Of a stretch of 8,069 nucleotides of DNA, positions 1 to 6,713 are shown in pieces. Made by a program: the position numbers and the translations under genes. A model generated the notes under the pieces. It was not told the DNA's origin and searched no databases. It saw only the letters and a program-made list of their open reading frames with translations. This DNA is from Promethearchaeota archaeon (lineage in GTDB: Archaea; Asgardarchaeota; Lokiarchaeia; Sigynarchaeales; SOKP01). The DNA lies in assembly GCA_019894655.1 (NCBI GenBank), contig JAGXNZ010000193.1, forward strand, positions 1-8,069, read 5' to 3'. Within the stretch, counting starts at the first letter, position 1. Every line of letters begins with the position of its first letter.

Positions 1-1
1 T

Positions 2-226
2 ATTGCGGGATTTCTCGTAGCTTTTGGTCAAGCAATATCAGAAGTTGGGGCCGTAATGATCGTAGGTGGAAATATCCGTTGGGCTACGAGAACGTTTACT
101 ACCTCAATTGTATTACAAACTCGCATGGGTGAATTTGGGATGGCTATAGCGTTAGGTATCATTTTAATATCTATAGCCTTCATATTGAATTACGGGTTGA
201 CGCGATTACAGGGGGGTGATAAATAA
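2..226 (+). CDS. tupB: tungstate-type ABC transporter permease, C-terminal part (5' end outside window)
   Basis: This is the last 74 residues of a membrane permease whose beginning lies left of the window. Two hydrophobic segments are visible (about residues 3-22 and 52-70 of the fragment). Between them lies FGQAISEVGAVMIVGGNI followed by a TRTFTTSIVLQTR stretch. The SEVGAVMIVGGNI block and the 'TR..TT.I.L.T..G' loop are typical of the TupB branch of oxyanion permeases, rather than the ModB/WtpB branch, which usually has GEFGAT. The protein would form the membrane channel of a tungstate importer, with a TupA binding protein expected upstream. Its last codons overlap the ribosome binding site of the ATPase gene that follows, so the two are surely co-translated. 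Family assignment is fairly secure; specificity for tungstate over molybdate is inferred from the family. Confidence 0.82.
   Translation: MAGFLVAFGQAISEVGAVMIVGGNIRWATRTFTTSIVLQTRMGEFGMAIALGIILISIAFILNYGLTRLQGGDK
213..220 (+). promoter_or_regulatory. Shine-Dalgarno site of tupC, inside the end of tupB
   Basis: GGGGTGAT matches the classic GGAGGTGAT complement of the 16S rRNA tail with one mismatch. It sits 7 bases before the GTG at 228, an ideal spacing. The GTG at 216 lies within the motif itself, so this site decides in favour of the 228 start. Confidence 0.7.
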
Positions 227-227
227 G

Positions 228-1319
228 GTGAGTCTACTTGAAGTTAATAACCTGTCAAAAGATTTTTATAAAAAAGATGGTGATGTAATTTCAGTCCTTT
301 CAAATATTAACCTTTTAATTAACAAAGGAGAAACCTTTGCAATTATAGGCCCAAATGGAAGTGGGAAGACTACTTTATTGAGAATTTTAGGGTTACTTGA
401 ATCTCCAACGCAAGGGGAAGTAAAATATTTGGATAAAGATATAACAAATTTATCCAGAAAAGAAAAAACACTATATCGAAGAAAATTATCATTCGTAAGG
501 CAAAAACCTTTAGTAAGAGATGCTTCGGTTTTTGAAAATATCGCTTATGGATTGAAAGTTAGAGGATTGAAATATATTCAGTATAAACATCTAGTTAAAG
601 AAATGATTAAATCCGTAGGATTATCTGGTATGGAAAACAAAAACGCCCGAGCATTATCAGGGGGAGAAATGCAGCGGGTAGTAATCGCGATGAATTTCAT
701 TATTACTCCGGAAATTTACTTACTTGATGAGGTTTCAGCAAATTTGGACCCAATGAATGTCAAGATTCTAGATGGTTTTATTAATAAAATAAAACAAGAT
801 AAAGAAAAGACAATCATATTAAGCACTCACGATCGATATGAAGCAATAAGATTAGCGGATAGAATAGCAGTTTTAAATGAAGGTAAAATTAATCAAATTA
901 ATTCTCCAAGCGTAATCTTTCAATCTCCTAAAGACGAATTCACAGCACATTTTGTAGGTTACGAAAATATATTTACAGGTAATGCCCAAGTAGATTCAGA
1001 AACCAATCTCAATCACGTAAAAATAAACGATATTGTTATCACTACATCGAACCAAAAAGAAGGAATAGTTAAAGTTTGTATTCATCCTGAGAGTATTATT
1101 CTCGCTAAAAATCCCCCTCAAAATGTTAGTTCTTTGAACTTATTTAAGGGTAAGGTTGATGAAATTCGAGACCTTGGTAATTTAATCCATGTTATTATTA
1201 AAACTAATTCAGAAAGATTTTTAGTAAGCGTTACAAAATTATCTCAACAAAAATTAGGAATTAAATATGGAACAGAAGTTTATATCAATTTCAAGGCGAC
1301 TGATGTTAAAGTCCTATAA
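228..1319 (+). CDS. tupC: tungstate/molybdate ABC transporter ATP-binding protein
   Basis: ATPase subunit that powers the oxyanion importer from the cytoplasmic face. Counting from the GTG at 228 (363 aa): Walker A GPNGSGKT at 41-48, Q-loop Gln at 92, signature LSGGE at 143-147, Walker B IYLLDE at 163-168, and H-loop His at 201. The D-loop region reads DEVSANLD, where DEPTANLD is usual. Residues from about 245 onward form a separate C-terminal region with the pattern of a TOBE/MOP-like domain (VCIHPESI..., then FKGKVDEI...). Such domains are found in ModC/WtpC/CysA-type subunits and are often regulatory oxyanion-binding folds. The start at 228 is preferred because of the Shine-Dalgarno at 213-220; GTG 216 would add four residues (MINK) and overlap tupB by 11 bases. 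The tupC label rests mainly on the TupB-like neighbour; the ATPase alone could equally be called ModC/WtpC-like. Confidence 0.88.
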   Translation: MSLLEVNNLSKDFYKKDGDVISVLSNINLLINKGETFAIIGPNGSGKTTLLRILGLLESPTQGEVKYLDKDITNLSRKEKTLYRRKLSFVRQKPLVRDASVFENIAYGLKVRGLKYIQYKHLVKEMIKSVGLSGMENKNARALSGGEMQRVVIAMNFIITPEIYLLDEVSANLDPMNVKILDGFINKIKQDKEKTIILSTHDRYEAIRLADRIAVLNEGKINQINSPSVIFQSPKDEFTAHFVGYENIFTGNAQVDSETNLNHVKINDIVITTSNQKEGIVKVCIHPESIILAKNPPQNVSSLNLFKGKVDEIRDLGNLIHVIIKTNSERFLVSVTKLSQQKLGIKYGTEVYINFKATDVKVL

Positions 1320-1340
1320 TCCTAAATTTTTTAATGTAGT

Positions 1341-1351
1341 GAAATTTATGG
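1341..1351 (+). promoter_or_regulatory. possible archaeal promoter (BRE/TATA-like) before moaC
   Basis: GAAATTTATGG reads as a purine-rich BRE-like start followed by a TATA-like TTTATG. It lies in the only sizeable gap (87 bases) between the transporter and the cofactor genes. Initiation about 25 bases downstream would give a leader of roughly 30 bases. A T6 run at 1327-1332 just after tupC could act as a weak terminator. In such AT-rich DNA a match of this quality arises easily by chance. Confidence 0.25.
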
Positions 1352-1406
1352 GAAATATCGATATGTATGGAAAATGAAAACGTAAGAAAAAGTTCCTAGT
1401 GAAAAA

Positions 1407-1838
1407 ATGATTGATATATCTGAAAAGGATTCTATATTAAGAATAGCAACCGCCTCAGGGAAAATTTACTTGAAGAAAGAAACAATAGAACGAATAAAAG
1501 ATAAAAAGGTTAAAAAAGGGGATGTTTTTACTATTGCAAAAATCGCAGCGGTTAACGCTGTTAAAAAAGTTCCCGATTTAATCCCATTATGTCACCCAAT
1601 TCCTATAACTAATGTTGATGTTGATTTCAATTATGAAGGCGATAATCTTATTAGAGTGATATGTACTGTCAAAAGCGTTTCAAAAACGGGAGTAGAAATG
1701 GAAGCCCTTATGGGAGTTAATATTGCTTTATTAAATATCTGGGATGTTGTAAAGATGTATGAGAAGGACAGTAAAGGACAGTACCCAATAACAGTTATTA
1801 CTGAAGTGAAAGTTGATGAGAAAATAAAAAAAAAGTAG
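1407..1838 (+). CDS. moaC: cyclic pyranopterin monophosphate synthase MoaC
   Basis: Catalyses the second half of the first step of molybdopterin synthesis, converting 3',8-cyclo-GTP (the MoaA product) into cyclic pyranopterin monophosphate. Length (143 aa) is normal for compact archaeal forms. Family motifs are all present: KKGDVF at 36-41, DLIPLCHPIP at 57-66, KTGVEMEAL at 93-101 and WDVVK at 112-116. By alignment from memory to E. coli MoaC, the active-site residues Lys51, His77, Asp128 and Lys131 correspond to Lys37, His63, Asp113 and Lys116 here, all conserved. The GGKSG tail of many bacterial proteins is replaced by a lysine-rich end. An in-frame stop at 1383-1385 bounds the start; no good ribosome binding site precedes ATG 1407, so it may be first in a short-leader transcript. 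moaA follows 9 bases after its stop. Confidence 0.96.
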   Translation: MIDISEKDSILRIATASGKIYLKKETIERIKDKKVKKGDVFTIAKIAAVNAVKKVPDLIPLCHPIPITNVDVDFNYEGDNLIRVICTVKSVSKTGVEMEALMGVNIALLNIWDVVKMYEKDSKGQYPITVITEVKVDEKIKKK

Positions 1839-1847
1839 AAACACATT

Positions 1848-2768
1848 ATGAAAGACAACTGTAACAGAGAAATAAAGCACATTAGATTTTCAGTAACCTC
1901 TAAATGTAGTTATGATTGCATTTATTGCGATCGTGAAGGATTCCTTCCTGAAACGGCAGAACTAAGCGTTAATGAAATTACTCAACTTTGTAGGATATTA
2001 GCACAGATATTAAAAGTAACTAAGATTAAATTTACTGGCGGAGAGCCTTTACTCAGAGAAGAAATAGTCGAAATTGTTAGAAATATTTCTGATCTCCAAC
2101 TTTATAAAGATATCTCTATGACAACAAACGGCTTTTACTTAACTGAAAAAGCCCAAGATCTTTATAATGCTGGTTTAAACCGTATTAATGTGTCGTTAGG
2201 GACGTTAAAATCAGATATTTATAAGAAGATCTACGGATCTGATTCCTTAGAGGTTGTACTAAAAGGATTGATGAAAGCAAAAGATGTAGGACTTACTCCT
2301 ATTAAATTGAATTATGTCGTCCTTAAAGGCATAAATGATCAGGAAATAGGAGATTTGGTTAATTTCTGTGCTGAAAATGAGTTTATATTGCAACTAATTG
2401 AATTGCATAAAGTATCTAATTCTATTAATAAAAGTAATGGATTCCATGAAAAGTATTATTTCGATCTAACGCCTTTAATAGAAGAATTTGAAAAAAAAGC
2501 TATAGATATAGAAATAAGGGGAAACATGCAAAATAGAAAGGTATTTACACTTCCAAACTCTGTAAAAGTTGAGACTATTACTCCAGGGCATGAATTTTGC
2601 ATGGGATGTACAAAACTAAGAGTTGGATGCGATGGAAATCTATTTGGTTGTCTATTTCGGTCTGATTTAGGCACAAACATTAAAGAAGCCTTGAAGAATA
2701 ATCACTCATTATCTATGTATGAAAAAATTGTTAAACAAGTTGTAGATACCAGAGAACCTTATTATTAA
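1848..2768 (+). CDS. moaA: GTP 3',8-cyclase MoaA (radical SAM)
   Basis: Radical SAM enzyme that cyclises GTP in the first step of molybdopterin synthesis, acting before MoaC. The N-terminal [4Fe-4S] cluster that binds S-adenosylmethionine is formed by C20, C24 and C27 (SKCSYDCIYC), followed by the SAM-binding GGEP at 64-67. The second, substrate-binding cluster is the diagnostic CX2CX13C: C251, C254 and C268. The 306-residue length is usual for archaeal forms. The chain ends TREPYY and has no C-terminal Gly-Gly, the tail that is functionally important in bacterial and human enzymes. An extra Cys (C261) sits between the second and third ligands of the C-terminal cluster. Packed 9 bases after moaC and 16 before moaD; ATG 1848 is the family-like start but has no clear Shine-Dalgarno. 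Confidence 0.95.
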   Translation: MKDNCNREIKHIRFSVTSKCSYDCIYCDREGFLPETAELSVNEITQLCRILAQILKVTKIKFTGGEPLLREEIVEIVRNISDLQLYKDISMTTNGFYLTEKAQDLYNAGLNRINVSLGTLKSDIYKKIYGSDSLEVVLKGLMKAKDVGLTPIKLNYVVLKGINDQEIGDLVNFCAENEFILQLIELHKVSNSINKSNGFHEKYYFDLTPLIEEFEKKAIDIEIRGNMQNRKVFTLPNSVKVETITPGHEFCMGCTKLRVGCDGNLFGCLFRSDLGTNIKEALKNNHSLSMYEKIVKQVVDTREPYY

Positions 2769-2784
2769 TCAAAATTTAGATGGA

Positions 2785-3072
2785 ATGATAATGAAAGTAG
2801 AGATACTATACTTTGCTGATTTTAAAGATATTACTGGAAAAGATAGGGAGTTTATAGAATTAAAGGAAAACACTGTAGAAGGGCTTACTTCAAAGATCTT
2901 CAGCAAGTATAACCCTATAAAAAATCTAATATGGGACAACGAGATTAAAAGTTTGAAGGGAAATATCTCTATCGTTATAAACGATAAGATGATAACAGAT
3001 AAATACAAAGGAAAAATAGAGTTGGTAGATGGAGATAAGGTAGCTTTTCTATTACCTTTTGCGGGAGGTTAA
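2785..3072 (+). CDS. moaD: molybdopterin synthase small subunit MoaD (sulfur carrier)
   Basis: Ubiquitin-fold sulfur carrier. Its C-terminal glycine is adenylylated, converted to a thiocarboxylate, and donates sulfur to the pterin in the MoaE active site. The 95-residue chain has the expected opening strand (KVEILYFADFKDITG) and the hallmark end VDGDKVAFLLPFAGG, finishing exactly at the catalytic Gly-Gly. ATG at 2791 is an equally good start: it would begin MKVEILYFA like most family members and has better spacing to the weak GATGGA at 2779-2784. No activating MoeB-like enzyme is seen in the window, so it must be encoded elsewhere or supplied by a shared E1-like protein. moaE follows after 5 bases. 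Confidence 0.93.
   Translation: MIMKVEILYFADFKDITGKDREFIELKENTVEGLTSKIFSKYNPIKNLIWDNEIKSLKGNISIVINDKMITDKYKGKIELVDGDKVAFLLPFAGG
3064..3069 (+). promoter_or_regulatory. Shine-Dalgarno site of moaE within the MoaD Gly-Gly codons
   Basis: GGAGGT, within the longer GGGAGGTT at 3063-3070, is a near-perfect ribosome binding site 8 bases before ATG 3078. The same bases are read as GGA GGT, the last two codons of moaD, so the catalytic Gly-Gly and the initiation signal of the partner subunit share the same DNA. Confidence 0.85.
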
Positions 3073-3077
3073 TTAAT

Positions 3078-3527
3078 ATGAATAATAATAACTTTACTCA
3101 AGTTAAATCTGGCATCTATCAAAAAGATGAAATTAACTTAAGTAACATTATATTTTCACTAAAAAATCATCCAAAAATTCAAGATGTTGGCTCGATTCTG
3201 ACATTCACAGGAATTGTAAGAAATACTTCCAAGGATGGAAAACTTATTCGTGAATTAGAAATTGATGCATATGAAGAATTTGCCAATAAGAGCATTAATA
3301 AAATATGTAAAGAAATAAAAGAAATACCCGGAATAGTTGAAATCATTATAGTTCATTTTAAAGGGACTTTTGACATAAAAGATGAATTAGTTCATGTTTC
3401 TATCGCATCTTCTCATAGAGAAGAAGGATTTAAAGCTTTGAGACTTGCTGTAGAAAGATATAAAAAAGAAATAGCCGTCTGGAAGAAAGAAATTTTTTTA
3501 GATGGAAGTTCAGAATGGGTTCATTAA
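3078..3527 (+). CDS. moaE: molybdopterin synthase large subunit MoaE
   Basis: Catalytic subunit of molybdopterin synthase, which with thiocarboxylated MoaD builds the dithiolene of molybdopterin from cyclic pyranopterin monophosphate in the cytoplasm. Family blocks are clear: FTGIVRN at 43-49, AYEEFANKSI at 64-73, SSHREEGF at 111-118, and YKKEIAVWKKE at 128-138. The two lysines matching E. coli Lys119 and Lys126 are Lys129 and Lys136, and the conserved His-Arg pair is H113-R114, so the enzyme looks intact. Length 149 aa is normal. The strong ribosome binding site inside the end of moaD and the 5-base gap indicate translation tightly linked to its partner subunit. Confidence 0.95.
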   Translation: MNNNNFTQVKSGIYQKDEINLSNIIFSLKNHPKIQDVGSILTFTGIVRNTSKDGKLIRELEIDAYEEFANKSINKICKEIKEIPGIVEIIIVHFKGTFDIKDELVHVSIASSHREEGFKALRLAVERYKKEIAVWKKEIFLDGSSEWVH

Positions 3528-3545
3528 ATTTAAATAAACTATTAT

Positions 3546-3551
3546 AAGGAT
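3546..3551 (+). promoter_or_regulatory. Shine-Dalgarno site of the first moeA
   Basis: AAGGAT lies 8 bases before ATG 3560, in the 32-base gap after moaE. It is a moderate match and supports the chosen start. Confidence 0.5.
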
Positions 3552-3559
3552 ATCTTCAA

Positions 3560-4786
3560 ATGAAATTTTTACAAACTATTAAAGTAGAAGAATTTAAAAA
3601 GCTATTAGAGTCTATACCAAAAATTAAAATTACAGAAGAAATCATTCCCCTTGAAGAAGCCTATAATAGAGTGTTGTTCAGAGACATTACAAGTCCCATC
3701 GATGTACCTCATTTTCGTAAATCAAGAATGGACGGTTATGCTGTTATTGCTGAGGATACATTTCTTGCTGAAGAAGACAACTTCATAGAATTTGAATTAA
3801 TTGAAACTATTCCTGCTGGGGAAAAACCTCAAAAAAAATTATCTAAGGGTCAATGTTCGTACGTTGCTACGGGCGCAGCCATTCCAGAAAATGCTGATGG
3901 TGTAGTAATGGTTGAATTTTCCGAAAAAATTGAAAATAGAATTCTAATTTCAAAAGCAATAACTCCTGGAACTCATGTAATAGAAATGGGGCACGATATT
4001 CAAAAAGAAGCAATCATCGTCAAAAAAGAACGATTAATCGACTTAGCAACTCTCGGAGTTTTAGCTTCATGTGGAATTAGAGAAATACCCGTTTATAAGA
4101 AATTGAGGGTAGGGCTCATAAGTACTGGAAACGAGCTTGTCAGCGATGATGTTAAAGAATTAGAAATTGGAAAAATTTACGATGTAAATTCTATAATTTT
4201 GAAAAGAGCAATTGAAAACACAGGAGCGTTAGTGGAATTCTTTGGAATTCTAAAAGACGATTTTAGCGAATTAAAGTGTGCTATTGACAATGCTTTGAAA
4301 TACAGTGACATTGTGATTCTTTCTGGTGGAACTTCTAAAGGTGAAGGGGATTTGGGTCCTAAAGTCTTAGAACAATACAATAACAAAGAAATTCTGGTGC
4401 ATGGTGTAAGAATTAAACCTGGTAAGCCAATAATATTTACCAAGTTTGGAAGCAAGATGATTTTCATATTGCCGGGATACCCTACTTCAGCATTAAGCTG
4501 TTTTTATGTTTTTATCGACAATTTTCTAAGAAGAAATTCAGGCTATCCTTTAAAAGAATCTTATTCTAAGCTCTTCGAAGTTGGAAAAAGAATATATAGC
4601 ACAATTGGTCGCCACGAATTCAAAACCATAAAAATTCAAGATGTGAATGGTGTGAAAAAGATCTTTCCCATAAAAACAGGTTCTGAAGCTATCAGCACTA
4701 TGTTTTATGCGGATGGTTATATTGAAATAGATGAATTGGAGTCAATAATTGAAGAAGGAGAGAAAAAAAGGGTGTATTTTTTTTAA
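3560..4786 (+). CDS. moeA: molybdopterin molybdenumtransferase MoeA, paralogue 1 (divergent type)
   Basis: MoeA-family enzyme that inserts molybdate or tungstate into adenylylated molybdopterin. The order of domains is normal for the 408-residue length, without the extra C-terminal substrate-binding-protein-like domain that some archaeal paralogues carry. Motifs: KSRMDGYAVIAEDT at 54-67, ATGAAIPENAD at 103-113, TPGTHVIEMGHDI at 135-147, STGNEL at 188-193, SGGTSKGEGDLGP at 255-267, HGVRIKPGKP at 281-290, and LPGYPTSAL at 304-312. Several positions differ from the canonical enzyme: R56 where the usual sequence is SAMDGYA, GHD for GED, GNE for GDE, SKGEGD for SVGxxD, and GYP for GNP/GTP. The conserved acids D58, D147, E192 and D264 are kept. 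These differences suit the second archaeal MoeA class; whether it handles tungsten or molybdenum cannot be read from the sequence. Its TAA stop overlaps the moaB ATG by one base (TAATG). Confidence 0.92.
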   Translation: MKFLQTIKVEEFKKLLESIPKIKITEEIIPLEEAYNRVLFRDITSPIDVPHFRKSRMDGYAVIAEDTFLAEEDNFIEFELIETIPAGEKPQKKLSKGQCSYVATGAAIPENADGVVMVEFSEKIENRILISKAITPGTHVIEMGHDIQKEAIIVKKERLIDLATLGVLASCGIREIPVYKKLRVGLISTGNELVSDDVKELEIGKIYDVNSIILKRAIENTGALVEFFGILKDDFSELKCAIDNALKYSDIVILSGGTSKGEGDLGPKVLEQYNNKEILVHGVRIKPGKPIIFTKFGSKMIFILPGYPTSALSCFYVFIDNFLRRNSGYPLKESYSKLFEVGKRIYSTIGRHEFKTIKIQDVNGVKKIFPIKTGSEAISTMFYADGYIEIDELESIIEEGEKKRVYFF

Positions 4787-5322
4787 TGAAAGTCCATGAG
4801 GAGCATAAGAAAAAAGGACCAGCTGTAGTTAACATTGCTTTAGTTATCGTAAGCACCTCAAGATTCAACGAGATACAAGAAAAGGAAATAAGTTCGGATA
4901 AGACGATTCCTTTGGTGCAACAGATTTTGAACCAAGAGCCTGGAGTATTCCTAACATCTTCAGAAATTGTTTCCGATAACGAAATTCAAATTGTAGAAAT
5001 ACTAAAAAGGTTCCTGAATGATTCTTCCCTGCATGTTATTGTATTTAGTGGGGGGACAGGATTAACTCCTAAAGATGTAACCTACGAAGCAATTAAACCC
5101 CTATTGGAAAAAACTATAGATGGTTTTGGAGAATTATTCAGATACATCTCTTATAAAGAAATTGGCGTTTCATCCATGTTTTCAAGAACGATTGCTGGAA
5201 AAATTAAAGATAAAGCAATCTTTTTGCTCCCTGGCTCCCCAAATGCCGTTAAATTAGCTTTTAAGAAGTTGATCTTGCCAGAAATTAAACACTTGATTTA
5301 TATGATAACCAAAAAAGAGTGA
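4786..5322 (+). CDS. moaB: molybdopterin adenylyltransferase MoaB
   Basis: MoaB/MogA-family protein that activates molybdopterin by adenylylation before metal insertion by MoeA. The 178-residue chain opens with the archaeal-type EEHKKKGP extension. It then carries ALVIVSTSR at 18-26, the molybdopterin-binding motif SGGTGLTPKDVT at 88-99, DGFGELFRYISYKEIG at 112-127, and LPGSPNAV at 148-155. The acidic residues D64 and D97 correspond to the two catalytic aspartates known from MogA/Cnx1 G domains. Archaeal MoaB proteins of this type have been shown in Pyrococcus furiosus to have adenylyltransferase activity, so it is named MoaB rather than MogA. It is embedded between two moeA genes, with a 1-base overlap upstream and a 4-base overlap downstream, so the three are translated as a unit. 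GGGTG at 4770-4774 may serve as a loosely spaced ribosome binding site. Confidence 0.92.
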   Translation: MKVHEEHKKKGPAVVNIALVIVSTSRFNEIQEKEISSDKTIPLVQQILNQEPGVFLTSSEIVSDNEIQIVEILKRFLNDSSLHVIVFSGGTGLTPKDVTYEAIKPLLEKTIDGFGELFRYISYKEIGVSSMFSRTIAGKIKDKAIFLLPGSPNAVKLAFKKLILPEIKHLIYMITKKE

Positions 5323-6572
5323 ATAATCTGAAAAGTCTAAGAAAAATTGGGTTTTCAAAACTAACTCTTCTAGAAGATGCTCTAAAAAAACTAAATTCGT
5401 ATATTAAACCAACTCCCTCAGAAGAATCAGAAACTTCCAAATCCTTGAACCGAATTCTAGCCAACAATATAATTAGTGAACTCGATATTCCCCCTTTTGA
5501 TAGATCTGCTATGGATGGATACGCTGTTAGAGCAGAAGATACGTTCGGAGCATCTCAAACGAATTCAAAAATATTCAAGAAAGTCGGCACCAGTGAGATA
5601 GGCGAACAAAGCGATATTTTTGTGAAAAATGGAGAAGCTGTCCGAATATCTACTGGAGCAGCAATACCAATAGGTGCTGATTCCGTTGTAAAAATCGAAG
5701 ACACAGAAATTATAGATAAGGAAATTACAGTTTATGCTTCGATAGTTCCAGGAAAAAACATCTCGAAAGCCGGAGAAGATATTTCTCGAGGAACAGAAGT
5801 ATTAAATGCTGGTGTAACTATCAAATCGTCTCATATTGCTCTTCTGTCTTCTTTAGGATTTAGGAAAATTAGTGTAAAGAAAAAAACAGAAGTTAGTGTT
5901 TTTGCCGTCGGTGATGAATTAATTGAAGTAGGTAATATACTCCCTAAAAATAAAATTTACAACTCGAATAGTCCGATGGTATCTAATCTAGTAGAGACAT
6001 ATGGGGGGAAGGTAATAAGGGAATTTAGTTTGGCAGACAACAAAGACGAAATCAAAAGAAATTTAATTACTGCATCAAAAGATTCTCAGGTCATTATATT
6101 CACAGGTGGTACCTCCGTAGGAACTAAAGATTTTTTACCAGAGGTTATGCAAGAAAACGGTGTAGTACTGGTTCATGGAATTGCGATGCGTCCAGGTTCT
6201 CCTATATTGATAGGCTTAATAGAGCAAACTCTGGTGTTTTGCTTACCAGGAACTCCTGTTGCAGCATATATCTGTTTTCTAATGATTGTTGGTCCAACCG
6301 TTAGGAAAATTATGGGATCTTTAATAGAAGATCCAAGATCCGAACTAATCGCAATAATTAATAGGGATGTACCGGTATCGCGCTTGGGGTATAAACACTT
6401 TCTAAGAGTTAAAATAGAGAAACAGGAAAGTAAATTTCTAGCAAACCCAGTTAAGCTAAAAGGGTCTGGAATTATAAGCTCATTAACTCAATCTGATGGG
6501 ATAGTAGAAATTTCCGAGGATAAAGAAGGATTGAAAAAAGGAGAAAAAGTAAAGGTTTACCTCTACCCGTAA
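5319..6572 (+). CDS. moeA: molybdopterin molybdenumtransferase MoeA, paralogue 2 (canonical type)
   Basis: Second MoeA-family metal insertase, closer than the first to the well-studied enzymes. The 417-residue chain has FDRSAMDGYAVRAEDT at 60-75, STGAAIPIGAD at 111-121, VPGKNISKAGEDI at 143-155, VGDEL at 197-201, FTGGTSVGTKDF at 261-272, HGIAMRPGSP at 286-295, and LPGTPVAA at 309-316. By alignment from memory the E. coli residues Asp59, Thr100, Asp142, Glu188, Asp228, Asp259, Pro298 and Pro301 correspond to D66, T112, D154, E200, D240, D271, P310 and P313, all kept. Translation starts at GTG 5319, overlapping the moaB stop by four bases (GTGA). No separate ribosome binding site is visible, so termination-reinitiation is likely. 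It is the last gene before a T-rich terminator-like stretch. With MoeA paralogue 1, it may divide the work between molybdenum and tungsten, which is inference. Confidence 0.94.
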   Translation: MNNLKSLRKIGFSKLTLLEDALKKLNSYIKPTPSEESETSKSLNRILANNIISELDIPPFDRSAMDGYAVRAEDTFGASQTNSKIFKKVGTSEIGEQSDIFVKNGEAVRISTGAAIPIGADSVVKIEDTEIIDKEITVYASIVPGKNISKAGEDISRGTEVLNAGVTIKSSHIALLSSLGFRKISVKKKTEVSVFAVGDELIEVGNILPKNKIYNSNSPMVSNLVETYGGKVIREFSLADNKDEIKRNLITASKDSQVIIFTGGTSVGTKDFLPEVMQENGVVLVHGIAMRPGSPILIGLIEQTLVFCLPGTPVAAYICFLMIVGPTVRKIMGSLIEDPRSELIAIINRDVPVSRLGYKHFLRVKIEKQESKFLANPVKLKGSGIISSLTQSDGIVEISEDKEGLKKGEKVKVYLYP

Positions 6573-6603
6573 ACATCAAACCATCTAAGTAATCGATAAA
6601 TTC

Positions 6604-6627
6604 TTAATTTTTTTTTCTTTTCCCTTT
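6604..6627 (+). terminator. T-rich transcription terminator after the cofactor operon
   Basis: A T9 run (6608-6616), one C, and a T4 run (6618-6621) followed by further pyrimidines lie 35-50 bases after the second moeA stop. No hairpin precedes it; archaeal intrinsic terminators need only such T tracts in the non-template strand. A second pyrimidine tract, T5-G-TT-C-T6 at 6681-6695, may back it up. Confidence 0.6.
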
Positions 6628-6713
6628 ATTCGTTTGTTAAATCTACTCCAATAATTAGTTTTTCCTTAATGATTCTATTCTTTTTGTTCTTTTTTAGGAT
6701 AGATTTTAAAATC

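Noticed and set aside
1764..1783. Perfect tandem duplication of a 10-base unit (AAGGACAGTA twice) in moaC
   Set aside because: It encodes KDSKGQY, which fits the normal archaeal MoaC pattern at this position and preserves the frame, so the repeat is probably coincidental.
1631..1882. 83-codon open frame on the minus strand opposite moaC
   Set aside because: Lies fully antisense to conserved moaC codons and the start of moaA; the Phe/Ser/Ile-rich translation is what the complement of AT-rich coding DNA gives.
2456..3008. Two minus-strand open frames (2456-2680 and 2769-3008)
   Set aside because: Shadows of moaA and moaD, which carry intact catalytic motifs; no ribosome binding sites or recognisable products.
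3493..3499. T7 run inside moaE as a terminator
   Set aside because: Lies within codons of the conserved C-terminus of moaE and is followed by more genes of the same operon; AT-rich coding sequence produces such runs.
4177..4467. 96-codon minus-strand open frame inside the first moeA
   Set aside because: Antisense to the MoeA core with all motifs conserved on the plus strand; no family resemblance.
5285..5467. 60-codon minus-strand open frame over the moaB/moeA junction
   Set aside because: Shadow frame; the plus-strand genes explain the sequence.
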